Part shown: positions 7,631-14,396 of the stretch, piece by piece
Numbering within the stretch: position 1 is the first letter of the stretch
Layout of the letters: every line of letters begins with the position of its first letter
NCBI GenBank assembly: GCA_002405555.1
Contig: DHMA01000134.1
Location: 1 to 19,921, forward strand
Length of the DNA stretch: 19,921 nt
Reading direction: 5' to 3'
Origin: Opitutia bacterium UBA4654
Lineage (GTDB): Bacteria > Verrucomicrobiota > Verrucomicrobiia > Opitutales > Intestinicryptomonadaceae
Program-made: the position numbers and the translations under genes
The notes under the pieces: generated by a model
Databases searched by the model: none
What the model was told of the DNA's origin: nothing
What the model saw: only the letters and a program-made list of their open reading frames with translations

Positions 7631-7678
7631 AAAAAACGCGGAAGCGCAAATTGCGCTCTTCCGCGTTCGTTTTTTTTG
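7631..7678. terminator. Bidirectional terminator between converging genes
   Basis: AACGCGGAA plus GCGCAA pairs with TTGCGC and TTCCGCGTT, with a two-base bulge on one side. An A-run precedes the stem (7631-7636) and a T-run follows it (7670-7677), so it can terminate both the plus-strand beta-helix transcript and the minus-strand flavodiiron transcript, which ends at 7686. With the preceding hairpin it fills the 149-bp gap 7537-7685; no gene is seen there. Confidence 0.75.
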
Positions 7679-7685
7679 ACCTGCG

Positions 7686-8861
7686 CTATTGCGGTTTTGC
7701 AATCGCGGCGATTGCGTCGGCAAGGGCGTCGAGCCGCTTGAAGTCTTCGGGCGTCGGGCGGCCTTTGACTGCCACGGTTTCGAGCTTTTGGGGCTTGATT
7801 TGCGTGAACATCGCATCAATCGGCGCGTCGAGCCTGCCAGCCCAGCCGAGCGAGCCGAACACCGCCGTGAATTTCAGCTTGGGGCGCAGAATGTTTGCAA
7901 TGTACGCAAGGTAGACCGACTTCGGGTGCGGGCCGTTGAGCACCATCGGAGTGCCGAAGACGATTCCCGCGGCGTCTACAAGCTGTTCGGCGAGTTCGCC
8001 CTCGTCGCTTTCCATGAGGTCGGCTTTGACCGCCTGCACCCCGCGCGAGGCGAGCGCGTTTTCGAGGTAGTCGGCCATGAGTTTTGTGCTGTCGTACATC
8101 GAAACGTAGGCTATTACCGCCTTGCATGCGGAGCTTGCGCTCGTCCATTTTTCGTAGAGGTTTTCGACGAATTCGACCGCGTCTTTGCCGACGTAAATCG
8201 GCCCGTGGCTCGGCAGAATCGCCTTCGGGGAAAGCTCTTTCACCTTTGCGAGGTATTTTGCGCAGAAGTTGGCGAACGGCATCATGATTTCCGCGTAGTA
8301 GCGTTTTGCGGCTTCGGCGAGTTGGGGCGAGAGGTCGGCGAAAAGCCCGTTCGAGGTGTAGTGCGCGCCGAAAAAGTCGCATGTAAAAAGCATGGAGTCT
8401 TCTTCGAGGTATGTCAGCATGGTGTCGGGCCAGTGAACCCACGGGGCGGGCATGAAGCTCAGCGTTTTGCCGCCGAGGGGTAGCTTTTGCCCGTCGGAAA
8501 CCGCGCGGATTCTGTCGGCGGGCACTCCCAGCATGTTTTGTAGGTTCTCGGCGCATTTCGCCGTGCAGTAGACTTCCGCGTTCGGGTGGATTTTAAGCAG
8601 GGCGGGAATCGCCGCGCTGTGGTCGGGCTCGGCGTGGTTCGAAATTATGTAGTCTATCTTCGCGCCCGACGCCGCGAGGGCTTCGAGGTATCCGTCTTCG
8701 AACTTTGCGTAGGTTGTGTCGATGAGCGCGGTTTTGTCCGCGCCGACGACGAGGTATGAGTTGTATGTAGTGCCTTGCGGAAGCGGGACAAGCTGGTCGA
8801 AAATTTTGCGCTGCCTGTCGCATGTTCCGCAGAAGAATATTCCTTCCGCGATTTTTTCCAT
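7686..8861 (-). CDS. Flavodiiron protein (A-type flavoprotein; rubredoxin:oxygen/NO oxidoreductase)
   Basis: This 391-residue cytoplasmic protein reduces O2 to water, or NO to N2O, in anaerobes. The N-terminal metallo-beta-lactamase-like domain has the complete diiron ligand set: His76, Glu78, Asp80 and His81 in NHAEPDHS, His144 in WVHWPDT, Asp162 in CDFFGAH and His219 in LPSHGPIY. The C-terminal flavodoxin domain runs from about residue 246 (KAVIAYVSMYDSTKLMA, the FMN phosphate-loop region) to the end, with FGTPMVLNGPHP and FGSLGWAG FMN-contact loops. Length matches class A enzymes with no fused rubredoxin or flavin reductase domain. The separate rubredoxin gene lies 3 bp upstream and is the obvious electron donor. 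Translation is probably coupled, because no strong ribosome binding site precedes the ATG. Confidence 0.94.
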   Translation of the reverse strand: MEKIAEGIFFCGTCDRQRKIFDQLVPLPQGTTYNSYLVVGADKTALIDTTYAKFEDGYLEALAASGAKIDYIISNHAEPDHSAAIPALLKIHPNAEVYCTAKCAENLQNMLGVPADRIRAVSDGQKLPLGGKTLSFMPAPWVHWPDTMLTYLEEDSMLFTCDFFGAHYTSNGLFADLSPQLAEAAKRYYAEIMMPFANFCAKYLAKVKELSPKAILPSHGPIYVGKDAVEFVENLYEKWTSASSACKAVIAYVSMYDSTKLMADYLENALASRGVQAVKADLMESDEGELAEQLVDAAGIVFGTPMVLNGPHPKSVYLAYIANILRPKLKFTAVFGSLGWAGRLDAPIDAMFTQIKPQKLETVAVKGRPTPEDFKRLDALADAIAAIAKPQ

Positions 8862-8864
8862 ATT

Positions 8865-9029
8865 CTATTTTCCGACTTTCGCGAAGCTGTCTTTGCCGAC
8901 TCCGCAGACGGGGCAGACCCAGTCTTCGGGGAGCTTTTCGAACGGAGTGCCCGCGCCGACGCCGTTGTCGGGGTCGCCGGCGGCGGGGTCGTAGACATAG
9001 CCGCAGACTTCGCATTTGTATTTATCCAT
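8865..9029 (-). CDS. Rubredoxin
   Basis: This 54-residue iron protein is a one-electron carrier. It has the two CxxC knuckles that bind the single iron (Cys6/Cys9 in KCEVCGYVYDP and Cys39/Cys42 in VCPVCGVGKDSF) and the conserved aromatic core residues (Tyr11, Tyr13, Phe30, Trp37, Phe49). Length is typical for classical anaerobe rubredoxins. A ribosome binding site (AAAGG) precedes the ATG. The stop is 3 bp before the flavodiiron protein start, so the two form a functional electron-donor and reductase pair. It is short enough to be missed by ORF-length cut-offs. A 16-bp inverted repeat lies in its leader. Identification is essentially certain; the direct partner is inferred from adjacency. Confidence 0.96.
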   Translation of the reverse strand: MDKYKCEVCGYVYDPAAGDPDNGVGAGTPFEKLPEDWVCPVCGVGKDSFAKVGK

Positions 9030-9049
9030 GTCGAACCTTTCTGTTTTGT

Positions 9050-9065
9050 ACGGTATTAAAACCGT
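9050..9065. promoter_or_regulatory. Inverted repeat in the rubredoxin leader
   Basis: ACGGT (9050-9054) and ACCGT (9061-9065) flank ATTAAA, 20-36 bp upstream of the rubredoxin start and downstream of recQ. No T-run follows in the minus direction, so an operator or mRNA hairpin is likelier than a terminator. The function is unknown, and five-base arms can arise by chance. Confidence 0.25.
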
Positions 9066-9083
9066 TGTGTTTGTCGATTTTTT

Positions 9084-11297
9084 TTAATCGGCAAATTTCG
9101 ACACGGTTTCAAGGAAACGCGGAAGAAAACGCGCGTTCGACTCTCCCACGCCTTTGAGTTCGAGCGCGGCCTCGCGCGTTTGCGGGCGTTGTTCCGCCAT
9201 TTGGCGGAGGACGGCGTTGGTGAAAATTCTAAACGGAGGAATCTTCATGCGCGCGCAGAGCGAGAGCCTTACCTTTGCGAGGGCGTCGTAGAGGGCTTGG
9301 TCGTCGGGCGAAAGTTCGGGGGAGTCGGAAGCGTTCTTTGCGCGGGCTTTGTCGCCGCCCGACTTCTTTTCGGCGAGAATTTTTGCGCGTCCCGTCTTCG
9401 ACACCCAGCGCGGATACTGCATTTTAAGCTCCGAGACTTCTCCAAGCATTACCGACACCCCGAAGTCCGTAAGCCCCGCGAGCGGGTATTCGCCGTCGAA
9501 GATTTCCACAAGCCCCGCGTCAATCATGCGCGAGAACAGTTCGGAGCAGAATTTTGTTCCGTGCTCTTTGAGGATTCCGTATGTCGAAAGTTTGTCGAGC
9601 CCCGCCGAGAGCAGTTTTTCGTCTTTGCTGCCGAGCATGCACTTTACGATTTTCTCGCGCCCGAAGCGCGGCCGCCATTCGCGCGGGGCGACTTTTACCG
9701 ACATTCTCGCCACGCAGCTCAACGCCTTGCGGACTTCCGTAAGCTCGTCTTCGGGCAGCGTTTCGAAAACCTGCGTTTGCGGGGCTTCGCGGCAGACGTC
9801 GCACTTGCCGCAAGGCTCGTCGCCGCGCTCGCCGAAGTATTTGAGAATCCACCGCTGGCGGCACTCCTTGGAATACGCGTAGCGCAGGACGTCCCTGAGC
9901 TTTGATTCGTCGCGCCGCCGCTTTTCTTCGAGCATGCCGTCGGGGAATACGACCGCCGTTTCGTCGGCGTCTGGGTTTAGCAGGCGCGTGCCGCGAACCC
10001 TCGACGACGGAACGTCGAAGCGTTCGATGAAGCCGTATCTGCGCAAAATCGAAATCGCGCTCGAAACCGCCATGGAGTTTGCGCCGCTCCCGCCGAATTT
10101 CCCGCGCGGCGTCTTCCGCCCGCCCGAAAACCGCGCGATGTCGGCGACTTCCTCGGCAATATTGTCTATCGGCATGAAGCACTCGTTGGCGTTGTCGGCG
10201 TTTTCGCGCAGAACGCGGTATGTGTTGCGAATGAACGCCAAGTCGGGGTTTGCGCCCTCTATGAAAAATTCCTGAACGCGCTTGTCGGCGTACATGAGCA
10301 GCATTTCGCAGTACGATTCCCCGCCGTCTCGCCCCGCGCGTCCCGACTCCTGATAGAGAGCCTCCACGCTCCCCGGAAGCTCGTAGTGGCAGACGAACCT
10401 GATGTCGGGGCGGTCGATTCCCATTCCGAAAGCGTTTGTGGCTACCGCGACGTCGGTCTTTTTGCCGATGAAATCCTCCTGCGCGATGTCGCGCTCCGAG
10501 GGCGTCATTGCGCCGTGGTAGAGCGTGTGCCTTACGCCGTCGCGCCAGAGCGATTCGGACAGCGCCTCCGCGCTCTTGCGCGTTGCGCAGTAGATTATGC
10601 CCGACTTGTATTTGTCTATCAGCCCGCAAATCCGCGTAAATTTTTCCGCCTTGCTCGAAACCTCCCTCACGTTGAACGAAAGGTTGGGGCGGGCGAAGCC
10701 CGAAACGAACACGGCGGGCTCGCGCAGTCTGAGCTGTTCGGCGATGTCCGACTTCACTTCGGGGGTTGCCGTCGCCGTGAACGCCGCGCACACGGGGCGT
10801 CCGAGCCTGTCGAGCGTCTCGCCGAGCCGCATGTAGTCGGGGCGGAAATCGTGCCCCCACTGGCTTATGCAGTGCGCCTCGTCCACCGCGAACAGCCCGA
10901 TTTTCGCCCTGCCCAACGCCCGCGAAAACGACTGCGCCCTGAACCTTTCGGGCGCGACGTACGCAAGTTTCAGCTCGCCGCGTTCGAGAGCCGCAAGCAC
11001 TTCGCACTGCTGCTCCCAAGTCTGCGAGCTGTTTATCATCGCCGCGGGAATGCCGCGGGCGGTCAGCGCGTCCACCTGGTCTTTCATCAGCGCGATTAGC
11101 GGCGAAACCACAAGCGTTATGCCGTCGAGCAGCATTGCGGGCAGCTGGTAGCAGAGGCTTTTGCCGCCGCCCGTGGGCATGATTGCAAGCGTGTCCCTGC
11201 CCGACAAAATCGACGCGACGATTTCGTCCTGCGGGCTTCTGAAAGAGTCGTGCCCGAAGTATTTTTTCAGTGCGTCGGTTAAAATTTTGTCCGCCAT
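9084..11297 (-). CDS. recQ: ATP-dependent DNA helicase RecQ
   Basis: This is a 737-residue 3'-5' superfamily 2 helicase for recombination and replication-fork repair. Helicase motifs appear in order: motif 0 (FRSPQDEIV, 19-27), Walker A TGGGKS (42-47), DEAH box with the RecQ aromatic loop (DEAHCISQWGHDFR, 139-152), TATATP (174-179), and motif VI QESGRAGRDG (316-325). The zinc-binding cysteines are Cys479, Cys496, Cys499 and Cys502. A winged-helix RQC-like region follows, and a C-terminal HRDC domain (about 662-735, ending in ELKGVGESNARFLPRFLE). Between the helicase core and the zinc site there are about 130 residues (345-478), far more than in E. coli RecQ, suggesting an inserted domain. It is monocistronic or feeds into the rubredoxin pair 54 bp downstream; no clear terminator separates them. 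Confidence 0.95.
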   Translation of the reverse strand: MADKILTDALKKYFGHDSFRSPQDEIVASILSGRDTLAIMPTGGGKSLCYQLPAMLLDGITLVVSPLIALMKDQVDALTARGIPAAMINSSQTWEQQCEVLAALERGELKLAYVAPERFRAQSFSRALGRAKIGLFAVDEAHCISQWGHDFRPDYMRLGETLDRLGRPVCAAFTATATPEVKSDIAEQLRLREPAVFVSGFARPNLSFNVREVSSKAEKFTRICGLIDKYKSGIIYCATRKSAEALSESLWRDGVRHTLYHGAMTPSERDIAQEDFIGKKTDVAVATNAFGMGIDRPDIRFVCHYELPGSVEALYQESGRAGRDGGESYCEMLLMYADKRVQEFFIEGANPDLAFIRNTYRVLRENADNANECFMPIDNIAEEVADIARFSGGRKTPRGKFGGSGANSMAVSSAISILRRYGFIERFDVPSSRVRGTRLLNPDADETAVVFPDGMLEEKRRRDESKLRDVLRYAYSKECRQRWILKYFGERGDEPCGKCDVCREAPQTQVFETLPEDELTEVRKALSCVARMSVKVAPREWRPRFGREKIVKCMLGSKDEKLLSAGLDKLSTYGILKEHGTKFCSELFSRMIDAGLVEIFDGEYPLAGLTDFGVSVMLGEVSELKMQYPRWVSKTGRAKILAEKKSGGDKARAKNASDSPELSPDDQALYDALAKVRLSLCARMKIPPFRIFTNAVLRQMAEQRPQTREAALELKGVGESNARFLPRFLETVSKFAD

Positions 11298-11315
11298 TGC
11301 GATTTTTTGCCGAAC

Positions 11316-11344
11316 AATAAAACAACAGTCCGCTTTCCCTTCAA
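11316..11344 (-). promoter_or_regulatory. Candidate recQ promoter
   Basis: On the minus strand TTGAAG (11344 to 11339) and TTTATT (11321 to 11316) are separated by exactly 17 bases. Each matches four of six sigma-70 consensus bases. The implied leader to the recQ ATG at 11297 is short, about 10 bases. Confidence 0.35.
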
Positions 11345-11363
11345 CCTTTTTGGAGTAAAATAT

Positions 11364-11369
11364 TTGACA
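11364..11369 (+). promoter_or_regulatory. Possible -35 element for nuoA
   Basis: A perfect TTGACA lies 32 bp upstream of the nuoA ATG, in the 104-bp gap between divergent recQ and nuoA. No good -10 hexamer occurs at 16-18 bp spacing, so only the -35 half is visible. Confidence 0.25.
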
Positions 11370-11401
11370 AACACACGCCGCTGTGAAGACTTTTTAGACA
11401 T

Positions 11402-11788
11402 ATGGAACCGGTTTCATACATACCCGTATTGGTGCAAATCGTGGTCGCGGTCGGAATGGGCGCGGCGATTGTCGCGGCGAGCCACATTTTCGGACAGCGC
11501 GCAAAAACGAACGCCGTAAAAGATTCGGCATACGAATGCGGCAACGCGCCCGAAGGCATACCGCACCCGCGCTTCGGGGCGAGGTTCTATCTGGTCGCAA
11601 TGCTTTTTGTGGTGTTCGACATCGAAGTGGTCTTCATGCTTCCGCTGGCGATGGCGTATCCCGACCTCGTTTCGGAGAAACTGCCCGTCGCGCTTCCCGT
11701 GATGTTCTTCATCGCGCTCATGGCGGCGGGGCTTTTCTACGAAGTCAAAAAGGACGCCCTCAACTGGAACATTCCGAAGTCGAACTAA
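11402..11788 (+). CDS. nuoA: NADH-quinone oxidoreductase subunit A (NuoA)
   Basis: This 128-residue inner-membrane subunit of respiratory complex I sits at the junction between the peripheral and membrane arms. There are three predicted membrane helices (about 8-28, 62-84 and 96-114). The conserved loop YECG (44-47) is present, followed by the family signature RFYLVAMLFVVFDIEVVF (61-78), including the Asp-Ile-Glu of TM2. Length is normal for the family. The ATG is preceded by only a weak ribosome binding site. Unusually, nuoB and the rest of the nuo cluster do not follow. The next gene, 3 bp away, is a DisA-domain protein. The other complex I genes must lie elsewhere if a full enzyme is made. 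Confidence 0.93.
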   Translation: MEPVSYIPVLVQIVVAVGMGAAIVAASHIFGQRAKTNAVKDSAYECGNAPEGIPHPRFGARFYLVAMLFVVFDIEVVFMLPLAMAYPDLVSEKLPVALPVMFFIALMAAGLFYEVKKDALNWNIPKSN

Positions 11789-11791
11789 CGC

Positions 11792-13183
11792 ATGCAGCTC
11801 GCAAGATTCCTCAAAAAATCCAGAATAATCGACGTAAAGAGCGTCGATTTCAGGGGAGTTTTGACCGAGCTTCTCGCCGCCGTGCCCGACTCCGCTCTTG
11901 GCTCTGCGGACAGAAACGCCGTCATGCAGGGGCTTGTGGAGCGCGAGAACGCAATCTCGACGTATCTCGAAAGCGGAATTTGCATGCCCCACATGCGCGT
12001 GGAGGGGCTTAAACAGAAATACGTAATAGCCGCGGGACGCTGCGAAAACCCCGTGAAAATCAGGGACAACGAAGAGCCGAAGCGGCTTTGCATGGTGTTC
12101 CTGCTGCTGTCGAACGACCATGTGGAATCGTACATGGACACGCTTTCGATGTTCGCGAAAATCTTTTCGGCGGATTCCGAGGCGGCCCTGCGCATAAAAA
12201 ACGCAAAGGATTTGGCGGCGTTCAGAACGGCGGTTTCGGGGAATTTCGGCAAGCCGCAGTCGGGCGGAGACTCGTCGAAGACCGACAAACCTACGCGCGA
12301 ACTGCGCAAAAAACTTTCGGAGGTCGTAAAAACGAACGACCTCATCATGCGTTCGGCGGTGAAAATCGCGAAAGTTTCGAACTGCTCCACGATTCTCCTT
12401 CAAGGCGACACTTTCAAAAACTTCCCCGACCTCTCGAAAGTTCTGGGCGGCTCGCGGGTGGTGGTTGTCAGCGACAACCCGACGCTTCCGATTCCGCCGT
12501 CGTGGCAGCTCGTGAACGTCAGGGCGTTTTCGAAGTCGCGCTTTTCGCAGTTGAGGAGCGCGTTGATGATTGGAATCACGCGCGGAATCTTCGGCGTGAA
12601 GGAGAAAATCTGCTGTATCGGCGGCGTTCTCGAAAGCGACAAGATTGACACAATCGTAATCCTCGACATCGAAAAGGAATACTCCGACATCTTCATCGGG
12701 CAGAAAAACCTTTTGCCCGACGGCGTGAAGCCCGAAGTGATTGAGCGCGTAATAGACATCGCCACCGAGCTTTCTGTGGAGGGGCGCGAGGGCAAGCCCG
12801 TCGGTTGCATCTTCGTTATCGGCGACGTTGCCGAGCTTAAACCGCACATCAAACAGCTGATTTTAAACCCCTTCTACGGCTACAAACCCGAAGACCGAAA
12901 CATTCTAAACCCTTTCATGGACGAAACCGTCAAGGAGTATTCGCTTATCGACGGCGCGTTTATCATAGACGGCGGAGGAATTTTGGAGTCGGCGGGCTCG
13001 CTAATCCACACGCCCGACTTCAAGTTGCAGCTCCCCGGCGGGCTGGGCGCGCGCCACGCGGCGGCGTATTCCATTTCGCTCATGGCGAACTGCATTTCGC
13101 TTGTGGTTTCGTCGAGCACGGGGCAGATTACGCTTTTCAGACGCGGTCAAATGCTGCCCATTACCGAGAAAAAACGCGAGTGA
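11792..13183 (+). CDS. PTS EIIA-like / DisA_N (diadenylate cyclase) fusion protein, CdaZ-like
   Basis: This is a predicted soluble 463-residue protein. Residues about 1-150 resemble a PTS EIIA type-2 (fructose/mannitol) domain; VERENAISTYLESGICMPH aligns with the family's ER...GI.IPH segment, and His67 would be the phosphorylated residue. Residues about 180-260 look like the pyruvate-kinase C-terminal-like alpha/beta domain of archaeal-type CdaZ. Residues about 270-455 are a DAC (DisA_N) domain, with EGREGKPVGCIFVIGD (330-345), DGA (387-389) and GARHAAA (419-425). Canonical cyclases have GTRHRAA, so Thr and the second Arg are Ala here, and catalysis is uncertain. If active, it makes c-di-AMP from two ATP, possibly tuned by sugar-PTS phosphorylation. 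It is co-directional with nuoA (3-bp gap) and followed by a terminator. The EIIA and DAC calls are firm; the middle domain is tentative. Confidence 0.8.
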   Translation: MQLARFLKKSRIIDVKSVDFRGVLTELLAAVPDSALGSADRNAVMQGLVERENAISTYLESGICMPHMRVEGLKQKYVIAAGRCENPVKIRDNEEPKRLCMVFLLLSNDHVESYMDTLSMFAKIFSADSEAALRIKNAKDLAAFRTAVSGNFGKPQSGGDSSKTDKPTRELRKKLSEVVKTNDLIMRSAVKIAKVSNCSTILLQGDTFKNFPDLSKVLGGSRVVVVSDNPTLPIPPSWQLVNVRAFSKSRFSQLRSALMIGITRGIFGVKEKICCIGGVLESDKIDTIVILDIEKEYSDIFIGQKNLLPDGVKPEVIERVIDIATELSVEGREGKPVGCIFVIGDVAELKPHIKQLILNPFYGYKPEDRNILNPFMDETVKEYSLIDGAFIIDGGGILESAGSLIHTPDFKLQLPGGLGARHAAAYSISLMANCISLVVSSSTGQITLFRRGQMLPITEKKRE

Positions 13184-13205
13184 TTCGATTTTTTATATGC
13201 GCAAA

Positions 13206-13237
13206 TGCCGGCTTTTTCGGAAGTCGGCAAATTTTTT
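13206..13237 (+). terminator. Rho-independent terminator abutting the DUF475 start
   Basis: TGCCGGCTT (13206-13214) pairs with AAGTCGGCA (13221-13229), including one G-U pair, around loop TTTCGG. It is followed by AA and six Ts (13232-13237). It ends the nuoA-cyclase transcript but finishes only 3-15 bp before the next start codon. Confidence 0.75.
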
Positions 13238-13252
13238 ATTATGGAAACAATT

Positions 13253-14272
13253 ATGAAGTATTTTAAGTGGTCGTTTTTCGTCCTTATCTGCGGAATGGTT
13301 TTCGCGTTTTGGCGCGGGGAATCCGTGCAGGCGGGGCTTGGCTTCAAGGATTTGATTGCGGCTCTCATCATCAGCGCGCTCGAAGTGAGCCTGTCGTTCG
13401 ACAACGCCGTAGTCAACGCCGCCAAGCTCGAAAAAATGCCGCCAATCTGGCGCAAACGCTTTCTAACTTGGGGCATTGCGATAGCGGTTTTCGGAATGCG
13501 TTTCGTCTTCCCGATTGTGATTGTGGCGGCGTTTTCGGGAATTTCGTGCGGGGCGGTTCTCGACTTGGCTTTGCACAATCCCGACGAGTACGCCGCGCAC
13601 CTTTCGCACGCCCACGTGGGGATTTCCTCGTTCGGCGGCGCGTTCCTTTTCATGCTGTTTTTCGAGTTCATGTTCGACCGCGAAAAAACGCTCCACTGGA
13701 TTTCCCCTCTTGAAAAGCCCCTCCACAGGCTCGGCAGATTCAAAATTGCGCCGACCGCTTTGACGCTCGCCGCCCTTTGCGCCGTCCAGTTCTTCGTTCC
13801 GTCGGACGAAGTCAAGATGTCGTTTTTTGCGGGCGTTGCGGGCATTGCGACGCATTTGGCAATCCACGGCGTCAGCGGCAAGCTCGAAAAAATGGCGGCG
13901 CAAAAGCACGCGTTTGCGCTCAAACACGCGGGGCTTGCGGCGTTCATATACCTCGAACTGATTGACGCGTCGTTCTCGCTCGACGGCGTGCTTGGGGCGT
14001 TTGCTCTCACGAAAGACATCGTGATTATCGCGCTGGGGCTTGCGGTTGGCGCGTTTTTCGTGCGCTCCATGACCGTGGTTCTCGTCGAAAAAAAGACGCT
14101 CGACAAACTTCTGTACCTCACCCACGGCGCGTATTGGGCGATTGGCTCGCTCGCCGCGCTGATGTTCGTTTCGACCGTCCGCGAAGTTCCCGAAATCATC
14201 ACGGGGCTTGCGGGCATTGCGCTGATTGCGGCGTCCCTCGTGTCGTCCCTGCGCGCGCCTAAAAAGGCGTAG
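13253..14272 (+). CDS. DUF475 / TerC-LysE superfamily integral membrane protein
   Basis: This inner-membrane protein of about 339 residues has eight to nine hydrophobic segments. It carries the duplicated acidic motif of the LysE/TerC group: EVSLSFDNAVVNA (44-56) in the first half and ELIDASFSLDGVLGAF (235-250) in the second. TerC-type relatives are implicated in Mn2+ or other metal efflux and tellurite resistance, but DUF475 itself has no settled function. The start at 13253 (MKYFKWSFF) is chosen because GGAAA stands 5 bases upstream and homologues start at this point. An ATG at 13241 adds four residues. An in-frame ATG at 13205 lies inside the preceding terminator hairpin and is rejected. 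No separate promoter is visible, so expression may depend on readthrough from the cyclase operon. Confidence 0.82.
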   Translation: MKYFKWSFFVLICGMVFAFWRGESVQAGLGFKDLIAALIISALEVSLSFDNAVVNAAKLEKMPPIWRKRFLTWGIAIAVFGMRFVFPIVIVAAFSGISCGAVLDLALHNPDEYAAHLSHAHVGISSFGGAFLFMLFFEFMFDREKTLHWISPLEKPLHRLGRFKIAPTALTLAALCAVQFFVPSDEVKMSFFAGVAGIATHLAIHGVSGKLEKMAAQKHAFALKHAGLAAFIYLELIDASFSLDGVLGAFALTKDIVIIALGLAVGAFFVRSMTVVLVEKKTLDKLLYLTHGAYWAIGSLAALMFVSTVREVPEIITGLAGIALIAASLVSSLRAPKKA

Positions 14273-14290
14273 GGCGGCGCGGGCGACTAT

Positions 14291-14315
14291 TTCCGCTCCG
14301 CTTTTTGCGGAATTT
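14291..14315 (+). terminator. Weak hairpin after DUF475
   Basis: TCCGC-TTTTT-GCGGA (14297-14311), or alternatively TTCCGC (14291-14296) with GCGGAA (14307-14312), precedes only a short ATTT. It is a marginal terminator candidate for the DUF475 gene, which converges on the minus-strand TonB gene. Confidence 0.3.
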
Positions 14316-14354
14316 GCAAATGCGCGGGCGGCGTTTTGCGAAATTTTCGCCCGC

Positions 14355-14391
14355 AAAAAAACGCGCGGCCGTTTCTGCGACTGCGCGTTTT
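14355..14391 (-). terminator. Terminator of the ExbB/ExbD/TonB operon
   Basis: Read on the minus strand, AAAACGCGC (14391-14383) pairs with GCGCGTTTT (14366-14358) around a 16-base loop and continues into a T-run ending at 14355. It lies just past the TonB stop. A further GCGGGCG/CGCCCGC repeat (14324-14354) follows immediately. Confidence 0.65.
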
Positions 14392-14396
14392 GCAAA

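Noticed and set aside
5989..7632. 547-codon minus-strand open frame opposite the beta-helix gene
   Set aside because: Shadow frame: the plus-strand protein has a signal peptide, beta-helix motifs and a ribosome binding site, while this frame runs through two terminators and the promoter region.
9520..11325. 601-codon minus-strand frame overlapping recQ
   Set aside because: Arg-rich translation in another frame of recQ, without domain motifs.
13205..13252. Upstream in-frame ATG for DUF475 at 13205
   Set aside because: The first codons fall inside a terminator hairpin and no ribosome binding site precedes them; ATG 13253 (or 13241) fits better.
14324..14354. GCGGGCG/CGCCCGC hairpin as a DUF475 terminator
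   Set aside because: On the plus strand it is followed by As, not Ts. The adjacent minus-strand T-run belongs to the neighbouring AACGCGC stem.
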